Below the pieces are notes generated by a model. The model did no database searches, was not told the origin of the DNA, and was given only the letters and a program-made list of their open reading frames with translations. Of a stretch of DNA of 64,000 nucleotides, positions 26,555 to 34,214 are shown in pieces; the first letter of the stretch is position 1; every line of letters begins with the position of its first letter. The DNA comes from Azophilus sp965221465 (GTDB lineage Bacteria; Pseudomonadota; Gammaproteobacteria; Pseudomonadales; Azotimanducaceae): positions 992,001 to 1,056,000 of the forward strand of contig OZ244892.1 of NCBI GenBank assembly GCA_965221465.1. Direction: 5' to 3'. The position numbers were made by a program, and so were the translations under genes.

Positions 26555-27445
26555 GTGACCGATCGGCAACAACTCGAAAAGATGGGCTCCGCCAGCGGTT
26601 TCATCGCCGCACTCGATCAGAGCGGCGGCAGCACGCCCAAGGCGCTCGGCCTCTACGGAGTGGCTGCGGATGCCTGGTCGAGCGACGAGGAAATGTTCGA
26701 CATCGTCCATGCGATGCGCTCCCGTATCGTGACGAGCCCGAGTTTCACCGGCGAGCGCATTCTCGGCGCCATCCTCTTCGAGAACACCATGGATCGGGAC
26801 ATCGCCGGCCGGCCGTCACCGAGCTACCTCTGGGAGGTCGAGAACGTCGTGCCGATCCTGAAGGTGGACAAGGGGCTGGCTGCCGAGGAAGACGGCGTGC
26901 AGGTCATGAAGCCCAACCCGGGGCTGGACGGGCTGCTCGAACGGGGCAGGGCCAAGGGCATATTCGGCACCAAGATGCGCTCGGTGATCAAGGAGGCGAA
27001 TCCGCTCGGCATTGCCCGGGTCGTCGAGCAGCAGTTCGAGACGGGCAACCGCATCCTCGATGCGGGGCTCGTCCCGATCATCGAACCCGAGGTGGACATC
27101 CACTGTCCGGACAAGGCGGCAGCGGAGGACATCCTGCACAGTGAGATCGTCAAGGCGCTGAACGGCCTCGCCGATGGGCGCCGGGTGATGCTCAAGCTGA
27201 CGCTGCCGGAACGCGACAACCTGTACGGCGATTGCGTGGCCCATGGGAACGTGCTGCGCGTCGCGGCACTCTCGGGGGGCTACAGCCGCGAAGAAGCCAA
27301 CGACCGCCTGGCGCGCCAGAACGGCATGGTGGCGAGTTTCTCCCGGGCACTGACCGAAGGCCTGTCGGTCCACCAGACGCAGGCGGAATTCGACGCCACG
27401 CTCGATGCTTCGATCCAGTCCATATTCGACGCATCCGGTACTTGA
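26555..27445 (+). CDS. Fructose-bisphosphate aldolase, class I
   Basis: The 296-residue protein matches the bacterial class I aldolases that form a lysine Schiff base. Signatures are GFIAALDQSGGSTPKAL near the N-terminus, GAILFENTMDRDI, VVPILKVDKGL, LVPIIEPEVDI, and MLKLTLPE with the probable Schiff-base Lys near residue 212. It cleaves fructose 1,6-bisphosphate in glycolysis and the reverse in gluconeogenesis. GTG 26555 is preceded by GGAGAG. The 229-bp spacer before it shows no other gene. Confidence 0.93.
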   Translation: MTDRQQLEKMGSASGFIAALDQSGGSTPKALGLYGVAADAWSSDEEMFDIVHAMRSRIVTSPSFTGERILGAILFENTMDRDIAGRPSPSYLWEVENVVPILKVDKGLAAEEDGVQVMKPNPGLDGLLERGRAKGIFGTKMRSVIKEANPLGIARVVEQQFETGNRILDAGLVPIIEPEVDIHCPDKAAAEDILHSEIVKALNGLADGRRVMLKLTLPERDNLYGDCVAHGNVLRVAALSGGYSREEANDRLARQNGMVASFSRALTEGLSVHQTQAEFDATLDASIQSIFDASGT

Positions 27446-27551
27446 TTCGCGTTGACCGACGTTCAGACCCTGTAATACGGCGGCAGTCGATCGCGAGTGA
27501 TGCTGCGCAGATCGACGAACGAGTTCGACCCGAAATAGATGTCCTCGCCGA

Positions 27552-28778
27552 TCAGCTTGCCCTGCTCGTCCTCGGCTTCATCATCGCCACCGCCAGGGCG
27601 CTCGGTATCAGCAGCAGCCCGAGGCCGAGCCAGGCAAAGTCGTAGCTGCCGGTGGCGTCGCGCACCTGTCCGGCGATCCAGGGCCCGACCGCCGCGAGGG
27701 TCGTGAAGGGGCCGATCATTCCCATCACCCGACCGAATGCCCGGATGTCGAAATTCCGGCTCACCAGAGCACCGAGCAGAGGCAGGAATCCGCCGGCGAC
27801 GAACCCCAGGAGGCCGCAGACCAGAAGGAGCGAAAAGTAGTTCAACCGCAGCAGCATGCAGCCCAGGGCGATGCCGAGCCCGCCGATGGCAAGCAGGAAC
27901 AGGAGCCGCAGATCCCAGCGGTCCGACATGGCCCCGAAAAACACCTTGGCGCCCACCATGACCAGGGCCATCACCGAAACCAGGTAGGAGGCGGACTGGG
28001 CGTCGATGCCGAGGTCGTCGGCAAAGGGGCCGAGATTCTGCTGAGCCCCGCCGAATGCGGTTGCCATCGGGGTGACAGCCAGCACGGTGAGCCAGAAAAC
28101 CCTCTGGCTCAGTATGTTCCGTGTGGTCACGGCGGCAGCCGGCGGGTGGGTAGCCGCCTCGGCAAAGCCGAGTTCCTCCGTCTTGTGTGTTTTCCTGGGT
28201 GCGTTGCGCACCAGCAGCCATACGGGGGGCAGGACGATCAGCACCACGACCAGTGCCAACAGGTCGTTGGCGGCGCGCCATCCAAGCTCAGCCTGCAGAG
28301 CCGTTACCAGCGGCGGTATCAGGAAACCGCCTGCGGAGGTTCCGACTGTAACCAGACCGAGTGCGAGTCCTCGGCGGCGAGTGAACCAGCGGGCGGCGAG
28401 CGTTTGTCCGGCGAGGGGCCCGGCAAGCAGCATGCCGGCGACGACCAGCGTCCCGTAGATCAGATTCAGATGCCAGAGGGCGGCCGCGCGCCCGGCCAGT
28501 GCCAGCCCGCCGGCCAGGCACAACGAACCCGCGACGATCAGGCCGCGCATCGGCAGCCGGTCCATGGCCCGGCCGGCGAACGGCGACAGCAGGCCCATTG
28601 CCGCCTGCAAGGTCACGAAAACCAGCATCACCCGGCCGCGCCCCACCGCGAATTCCTCGGTCCACGGCGCCACCCAGAACGTAAAGGAGTAAATGCCGAT
28701 ACCGAAGCTGACGGCCTGGAACAACATGGCGACGGCCAGGATGTTCCAGCCGTGGTACCAGGGTGCGACCTTCCCCAT
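27552..28778 (-). CDS. MFS transporter
   Basis: The 408-residue membrane protein has about twelve hydrophobic helices and the MFS loop motif GRAMDRLPMRGLIVAG after helix 2, with ARWFTRRRGLALGLVTVG and FFGAMSDRWDLR in the second half. It resembles the monocarboxylate/oxalate-formate type of MFS carriers. It starts 8 nt after the GcvPB-like gene, so all three genes (30343-31740, 28787-30346, this one) form an operon. A transported amino acid or organic acid related to the GcvP-like enzymes is plausible but unproved. Confidence 0.88.
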   Translation of the reverse strand: MGKVAPWYHGWNILAVAMLFQAVSFGIGIYSFTFWVAPWTEEFAVGRGRVMLVFVTLQAAMGLLSPFAGRAMDRLPMRGLIVAGSLCLAGGLALAGRAAALWHLNLIYGTLVVAGMLLAGPLAGQTLAARWFTRRRGLALGLVTVGTSAGGFLIPPLVTALQAELGWRAANDLLALVVVLIVLPPVWLLVRNAPRKTHKTEELGFAEAATHPPAAAVTTRNILSQRVFWLTVLAVTPMATAFGGAQQNLGPFADDLGIDAQSASYLVSVMALVMVGAKVFFGAMSDRWDLRLLFLLAIGGLGIALGCMLLRLNYFSLLLVCGLLGFVAGGFLPLLGALVSRNFDIRAFGRVMGMIGPFTTLAAVGPWIAGQVRDATGSYDFAWLGLGLLLIPSALAVAMMKPRTSRAS

Positions 28779-28786
28779 GCAGGGGT

Positions 28787-30346
28787 TCAGGAGTGCTCTC
28801 GGGCCGCCTGCTTGCGCTTGTAGGCGCGCCAGGTCATCGCCCAGCGATGCGGGTCTTCCAGCGATTCCGTATCGAGCTTGTGGATGGCCTGGTTGTGGGG
28901 CGCCGACCTGACGATCTCCGGGGAGGTGTAGGCTTCTTCACTGATCCGCTCGAGCACCGCGATCCAGTAGTCGATATCCTCCTTCGACCACATCTCGCCT
29001 GCTTCGGGGGTGAAGGGCTGGGGCACCACCCAGGGCTCGTGGCTCAGCCAGAACGCATCGATGCCGTAGTCGACCATCCGGTTCTGCACGTCCAGCACGC
29101 TGACCCCGGTGTCGTCGTAGAGTTGTTCCAGGCTGAAGCGGGTCATCTCCATCCGCCAGGCCGGGTCGTCGGCATGGGAGCGGGTGACGCCGCGAATCTC
29201 GAGCAGCTTCTTCTCCATGTAGTTGTTTGCGAGTACGGAAAGGTCGGCAGCTTCGGCCAGACCTTCGGTGCCCATGGCGCGCAGCCATGCATAGGCCTTG
29301 ACGATCTGGTGCACGTTACCCAGATACTCGCGTACGCGGCCGACGCCGTCTGCATTGCCGGTATTGAGCGTGAATGCGTCGCCGTCCCGCTCGACCAGGG
29401 GCCCGGGGAGGTACTTCGCCAATTCCGCCGTGCAGCCGTAGGCGCCCACCGCCGGGCCGCCGCCGCCCTTGGAGACGCCGAACGTCTTGTGCAGCATGAA
29501 CATGCAGGCATCGAACCCCAGTTCCCGGGCGCGCACCCGGGTCATCACGCCGTTGAAGTTGGCGTGGTCGTAGAAGCAAAGCCCACCGGCCTCGTGCACG
29601 ATCTTCACCCACTCCATCATGTGCGGGTTGTAGACGCCCATGTCGTCGGGATTGCCGATCATCAAGGCGGCGGTGCGCTCTGAGACGGCGGCCCGCAACG
29701 CCTCGACCGACGGATAACCGCCGTCTTCGAGCATCAGGGTCACCACCTCGAAGCCGGCAGCGGCCGCGGTGGCCGGATTGCAGGGATGTGCCTGGATGCT
29801 GGTGACGATCTGGTTGCGCTGTTCCAGTTCGCCCCGGGCGGCGTGGTAGGCGCGGGTGACGCAGGCGTGGGTGTAGGCGGCATCGGCGCCGCCGGCGGGC
29901 TGGAAGACGAAGCGGTCCATGCCGGACAGTTCGCGCAGCATTTCCTCCAGCCGGTAGATGGCTTCCAGCGCGCCCTGCAGGGTGGAGACATCCTGGTCGG
30001 GATGCAGGTCCGCTACCTGTGGGCGGCAACAGAGGTCCTCGGTCAGCCTCGGGTTGTACTTCATGGTGCAGGTGCCGAACAGGCTGATGCCCATCATGCC
30101 GAGGGTTTCCTGGGAGAGGTGCAGATAATGACGCAGCACATCCGGCTCGGACATTTCCGGCAATTGCGCCGGGGTGCTCCGACGCATGGCTTGCGGGAGC
30201 AGGTCGCGAGCGGCGCCCACTGTGGCGGCCACATCGTCTTCGGCTGCAGGAAAGTGACAGCCGCGCCGCCCCGGTACGCCCATCTCCATGACAATGGGCT
30301 CGTCCCAGACGGCGGAGTGGAAGCGGCGCAGCTTGTCGTTTTTCAT
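28787..30346 (-). CDS. Glycine dehydrogenase subunit 2-like protein (GcvPB-like)
   Basis: The 519-residue PLP protein resembles the C-terminal half of glycine decarboxylase: GISLFGTCTMKYNPRL, FQPAGGADAAYTHA, and the PLP lysine in FMLHKTFGVSKGGGGP. GcvPB with GcvPA decarboxylates glycine and loads lipoyl-GcvH. Several core stretches differ from textbook GcvPB; for example, canonical DGANMNA is replaced by DHANFNG. ATG 30346 overlaps the GcvPA-like stop as ATGA, giving translational coupling, and is preferred over an in-frame ATG at 30370. No gcvT or gcvH lies nearby, so a different amino-acid substrate is possible. Confidence 0.8.
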   Translation of the reverse strand: MKNDKLRRFHSAVWDEPIVMEMGVPGRRGCHFPAAEDDVAATVGAARDLLPQAMRRSTPAQLPEMSEPDVLRHYLHLSQETLGMMGISLFGTCTMKYNPRLTEDLCCRPQVADLHPDQDVSTLQGALEAIYRLEEMLRELSGMDRFVFQPAGGADAAYTHACVTRAYHAARGELEQRNQIVTSIQAHPCNPATAAAAGFEVVTLMLEDGGYPSVEALRAAVSERTAALMIGNPDDMGVYNPHMMEWVKIVHEAGGLCFYDHANFNGVMTRVRARELGFDACMFMLHKTFGVSKGGGGPAVGAYGCTAELAKYLPGPLVERDGDAFTLNTGNADGVGRVREYLGNVHQIVKAYAWLRAMGTEGLAEAADLSVLANNYMEKKLLEIRGVTRSHADDPAWRMEMTRFSLEQLYDDTGVSVLDVQNRMVDYGIDAFWLSHEPWVVPQPFTPEAGEMWSKEDIDYWIAVLERISEEAYTSPEIVRSAPHNQAIHKLDTESLEDPHRWAMTWRAYKRKQAAREHS

Positions 30347-31740
30347 TTCGCGCAGATTCTCTCGAGGCACTCGGCAAGCCGCTCGAGGTCGGCCTGGGAG
30401 TGCAGTTCGGTCACGCAGTACAGCGCGCTCTGGCCCAATTCCGGCAGGGCGCGGCTCAAGTCGAGGCCGCCGAAGATGCCCTGTTCGAGCAGGCTCGCAT
30501 TGATGTCGGCGACGCGTTTGCCGGTGGCGTCGAAGTTGACCGTGAACTCCTTGAAGAAACCGCTGCCGGGGGAGACGCCAATCCCGTCGATGCGGTCGAG
30601 CAGGATGGATGCGTAACGGGCCCGCTGCAGGATGAGTTCACCGAGTTCACGGAACCCTTCCGGCCCGAGCAGTGCCATATAGGCCGCGCCGGCGATGGCC
30701 CAGAGGTAGGTGGAGTTGCCGGTCCAGTCCTTGCCTTCTTCGCGGGAACCGTAGGAACTCTGGTGCATCAGCGCCATGCCGAAGCCGTGCTCTCCCTGGC
30801 TGGTCTCGCCGATGCTGATCATCAGGGCGGGGTATTCGTAGGCATAACGCGGTTCGTCACGGGAAGCGATGAAGCCGCCGAGGCCGCCGCCGCAGTTCAT
30901 GTGCACGCCGAGCGGCTGCACGGAGCCCACGGCGATGTCGGCACCGTATTGCCCCGGCGGGGTCATTACACCCAGCGATATGGGGTCGACGCCGACGATG
31001 GTTTCCGCCCCCTGCCGGCGGGCGATGGCGGCGATATCCGCGGCCCGTTCCTCGATTCGGCCCAGGTACGAGGGGTTTTCGAAGTAGATGGCAGCGTGCT
31101 CGTCGGAAATCCGGCCTTGCAGTGCACTGAGGTCCACCAGGCCGGTGGCGGAGTCGATCTCGAACTCGTCGATGTGGATGGTCGATGCCATTTCCGGCGG
31201 CTGGCAATAGGTCTCGATGACCGAACGCCGCTCCGGATCCGTAAACCGGGGAACCAGCACCCGGTTACGCCCGTTGATGCGTGCCGCCATGCGGATCGCG
31301 TGCCCGGCGGCGCAGCCCCAGCTGTAGACCGGCAGTGCCACCAGGTCCATGTCGAGCAATTCGCCAAGCTGGCTGGTGAACTCGAACCAGGCCTGATTCC
31401 GGCCGAGGTCCGACGATGGCGTGCCCCAGACCGGGGTGAGAAACTCGCTGCGGCGAATCAACTCGTCGCAGACGGCGGGCACGTGATGCTGCCAGCAGCC
31501 GCCGCCGAGAAAGTTGAGCGCCTCCTCACAGGAGGTGTTGCGATCGAGAAACTCGAGCATGTGCCGCCGCAATTCCAGTTCGGAGGACAAGGCCGGCGGT
31601 AACGCGAGGGGTTTCCGGTAGCGATGTTCCGGTGGAATCTGCTCGAACAGTTCCTCCACGTCCTCGATACCCAGGGTGTCGAGCAACTGCCGACGTACGG
31701 CCGGCACCGAATTGGGCATGAACGGGTGGGGGCGTGACAT
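30343..31740 (-). CDS. Glycine dehydrogenase subunit 1-like protein (GcvPA-like)
   Basis: The 465-residue protein aligns by layout with GcvPA: SVPAVRRQLLDTLGIEDVEELFEQIP at the N-terminus, FLGGGCWQHHVPAVCDELIRRSEF, AIYFENPSYLGRIEE, VGSVQPLGVHMNCGGGLGGF and GNSTYLWAIAGAAYMALLGP. The segment that normally reads like TAYTPYQAEISQG is replaced by TPVWGTPSSDLGRNQAWFEF and the YDG motif by YSWGC, so it is a divergent member. It forms an ATGA overlap with the GcvPB-like gene. ATG 31740 is the only sensible start. No glycine riboswitch was recognised upstream. Confidence 0.8.
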   Translation of the reverse strand: MSRPHPFMPNSVPAVRRQLLDTLGIEDVEELFEQIPPEHRYRKPLALPPALSSELELRRHMLEFLDRNTSCEEALNFLGGGCWQHHVPAVCDELIRRSEFLTPVWGTPSSDLGRNQAWFEFTSQLGELLDMDLVALPVYSWGCAAGHAIRMAARINGRNRVLVPRFTDPERRSVIETYCQPPEMASTIHIDEFEIDSATGLVDLSALQGRISDEHAAIYFENPSYLGRIEERAADIAAIARRQGAETIVGVDPISLGVMTPPGQYGADIAVGSVQPLGVHMNCGGGLGGFIASRDEPRYAYEYPALMISIGETSQGEHGFGMALMHQSSYGSREEGKDWTGNSTYLWAIAGAAYMALLGPEGFRELGELILQRARYASILLDRIDGIGVSPGSGFFKEFTVNFDATGKRVADINASLLEQGIFGGLDLSRALPELGQSALYCVTELHSQADLERLAECLERICAK

Positions 31741-31835
31741 GCTCGCAATGGTATTGGTTTTGCGCGCCGAAGTCTCAGGGAGCCCGGTTCAGTTTTCCGA
31801 TCGTTTGGCACTCGGCAGCACAATCGAGCGGGTGT

Positions 31836-31927
31836 AGCCCGATCATCCACGAATGAACGACTGTGGCCGCCGATGGCAGTGCATCGCTTGCCAATCTCGT
31901 TGCGTCCATTCGCCAACGGGTCGGGCT
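31836..31927 (+). repeat. Dispersed element R2, full copy 2
   Basis: The left end AGCCCGATCATCCACGAATG and right end CATTCGCCAACGGGTCGGGC are imperfect inverted repeats of each other. The interior GTGGCCGCCGATGGCAGTG matches copy 1 at 25546-25624. The right end reaches the stop of the S9 peptidase gene and the left end faces the GcvPA-like start, so it fills most of the 185-bp spacer. Confidence 0.7.
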
Positions 31928-34004
31928 ATTGCGGCGTCCGGTATTTCTCGAACCAGGCAAGAATCGTCAGCACCTTCTCCATGTGGTGGCTCGGGTAGAT
32001 GCGAACGCCGTGGGGTTCGTCCGGAAAGTGGGCGAGCAGCGTGTCGATGCCTCGGAGCTTGAGCGCGGTGTAGTACTGCTCGGCTTCGCTCGGCGGCGTG
32101 ATCACGTCTTCCAGGGGCGCGAGCATCAGTGTCGGCGTTGTCACATTGCCCACCAGCGACAGTGGCGAACGTTCCCAGTACTGTTCCGGGTATTCCCAGG
32201 GCGGGCCTGGAAACCAGTACTTGTTGAACACCAGCGGGTTGTCGGTAACCAGGGCGAAACTGAGCATGTTGATGACGGGGTATTGCGATACGGCCGCGGC
32301 AAAGCGGTCGGTCCTGCCGATGACCCAGCAGGTGAGGACGCCGCCGCCGCTACCGCCGGTGATGAACAGGTTGTTTTCGTCGACATAACCGCGCTCGATC
32401 ACGGCATCCACGCCGGAGACCAGGTCGAAGTAGTCGTTGCCTGGATAACTGTGATAGATGAGGTTGCCGAACTGCTCGCCGTAACTCGTGCTTCCCCGTG
32501 GATTCATGAAGAGCACCACGTAGCCGTTTGCGGCATAGAGTTGTTTCTCGATATCGAAGCGGTCGCCGCCAATGTCCACCGTGGGGCCACCGTGGATTTC
32601 CAGGACCAGCGGATACTTCCTGCTTGGGTCGAAGTCCGGCGGCTTCATGATCCAGGACTGAATCTGCAGCCCGTCGAACGACGACTCGAACCACATTTCC
32701 TCCACTGAGCCGAGTTGCTTCGAGGCAAGGAGGCCGTCATTCAATCTCAGCACGACCTCCGCCTCGTCTTCGCCCGCAAGCCGCACGCCGAGCCCGCCCG
32801 GGGTGTGCCGGTCGGTGTAGGTGAAGGCGACCGACCCGTCCGCGGCCACGGAATAGGAGCCCCCGAAGCCATAGTTCATGTAACCCGGCCCGACATTCGT
32901 CGCCAATTCCTGCATCTCGCCCTCCATGTCTACCTGGGCGAGCCGCGTATTGCCGTGGTGGTTGTAGAGGAAATAGATCGCCTTGCCGTCGGCATCCCAG
33001 CGCGGGCTCTTGATGGACCGGTCGAGTTCATCGAGTAGCACGCGTCCGTTGCCGCCGTCTCGATCGATGACGTGCAGGCGGTCCAGCTGATAGTTCTGTT
33101 TTCTGTCGTCGAATCCCGTGTAGGCGATGTGTCGGCCGTCGGGGGAGACCGTCGGCGAAGTATCCGGGCCGCGGCGGTCGGTGAGCGCCCGCATGGAGCC
33201 GTCGGCGAGGTTAACTTCGTAAACCTCCGAGTCGAAGGGTTCGAGTTCGTGATCCGGGCTGCGATTGGCGGCAACGATCAGCGACTTGCCGTCCACGCTC
33301 CACTCCAGGGCCGGCGAGCCGTCGAACACCGGCCCTCCGACCCGGCCGTGATCGAACGGCCCCCGGGTAAGCTGTCGGGGCGTGCCACCTTCCGCAGCGA
33401 CGACGAAGACATGCGTGTTTCCTTCGACAGGGCCAAGCTGTTCGCGCCGGTAAACGAGCCGGTCGTAAAGGCGTGAGCGTTCCTGGTGCCATTGCGCTCC
33501 GGGCGGTGGCGCCGGCAATTCCACGATTTTCAAGGGTGGGTCCGCTACGACGGATACGTAGGCGATGGACTTTCCGTCCGGTGACCAGGTCAGCAATCCG
33601 GGGGGCTTCGGCAGGTTCGTGATGCGCACATCGATGCCCCCTTCGAGGCGATGGACATGAATCTGGGTGCTGCCGTCGCGATTCGAAACATAGGCGATGC
33701 GCTCGCCGTCCGGCGACCAGCGCGCACCGCTGTCGCGATAACGGCCGGTCGTCAGCGGTCGATGGTTGTTGCCGTCCACGTCGAGAATCCACAGGTTCGA
33801 GTAGCGAGAATCCGTCTTGACGTCCGCGTACTGACGCGTGTAGACGATCCGCTTCGCATCGGGAGAGATCTGCGGATCGAAAGCAAACTCCAGTTCGAAG
33901 ATGTCCATGACGGAGAATCGGTCGGACGACCAAGCCCAGGGGCTTGCCAACGATCCTCCGATTAGCAAGAGGGCCATGCAGTAACGCGGTGCGAGTCTTT
34001 TCAT
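31926..34004 (-). CDS. Secreted S9 family (prolyl oligopeptidase / DPP-IV-like) peptidase
   Basis: The 692-residue protein has a signal peptide (MKRLAPRYCMALLLIGGSLAS), a WD40-like beta-propeller with repeated WSPDG/VSPDG motifs (about 40-420), and a C-terminal alpha/beta hydrolase. The serine is in ITGGSGGGVLTCW (about 551), the Asp in APLEDVITPPSEAEQYY (about 631) and the His in DEPHGVRIYPSHH (about 668). The usual HG before the catalytic Asp (HGexD) is replaced by APLED. It should cleave exported peptides, possibly after Pro or Ala. ATG 34004 lies where repeat R1 ends, and its leader reads GAATACAATAAATTCAATCA. Confidence 0.9.
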   Translation of the reverse strand: MKRLAPRYCMALLLIGGSLASPWAWSSDRFSVMDIFELEFAFDPQISPDAKRIVYTRQYADVKTDSRYSNLWILDVDGNNHRPLTTGRYRDSGARWSPDGERIAYVSNRDGSTQIHVHRLEGGIDVRITNLPKPPGLLTWSPDGKSIAYVSVVADPPLKIVELPAPPPGAQWHQERSRLYDRLVYRREQLGPVEGNTHVFVVAAEGGTPRQLTRGPFDHGRVGGPVFDGSPALEWSVDGKSLIVAANRSPDHELEPFDSEVYEVNLADGSMRALTDRRGPDTSPTVSPDGRHIAYTGFDDRKQNYQLDRLHVIDRDGGNGRVLLDELDRSIKSPRWDADGKAIYFLYNHHGNTRLAQVDMEGEMQELATNVGPGYMNYGFGGSYSVAADGSVAFTYTDRHTPGGLGVRLAGEDEAEVVLRLNDGLLASKQLGSVEEMWFESSFDGLQIQSWIMKPPDFDPSRKYPLVLEIHGGPTVDIGGDRFDIEKQLYAANGYVVLFMNPRGSTSYGEQFGNLIYHSYPGNDYFDLVSGVDAVIERGYVDENNLFITGGSGGGVLTCWVIGRTDRFAAAVSQYPVINMLSFALVTDNPLVFNKYWFPGPPWEYPEQYWERSPLSLVGNVTTPTLMLAPLEDVITPPSEAEQYYTALKLRGIDTLLAHFPDEPHGVRIYPSHHMEKVLTILAWFEKYRTPQ

Positions 34005-34190
34005 GGAGAGAGTCTCCAAGTGATTGAATTTATTGTATTCGCTGACGTGGGTAATCGTTCGTTCGATTCGGCGCCGAGAACCGGTATGCAGTTCGCGCAT
34101 TCGGCGAGCCGTATGCACGTACCGCACACCGGTACTCTCCCAGCCGATGCGGGCTAGGTGTTCCTTGCACGACCGCGGCCTGACGAACAA
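34005..34190 (-). repeat. Dispersed element R1, copy 2 (shortened)
   Basis: On the minus strand this shows GAGAGTACCGGTGTGCGGTA, the second arm CGCGAACTGCATACCGGTTC, and the end GCGAATACAATAAATTCAAT followed by ATGAAAAG, the start of the S9 peptidase gene. It lacks most of the loop region present in copies 1 and 4. Confidence 0.7.
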
Positions 34191-34214
34191 TTGCTCCGGG
34201 TCGCGTGCGCCTCG

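Noticed and set aside
31741..31925. Glycine riboswitch upstream of the GcvPA-like gene
   Set aside because: No tandem aptamer-like conserved blocks were seen; the spacer is mostly the R2 element.
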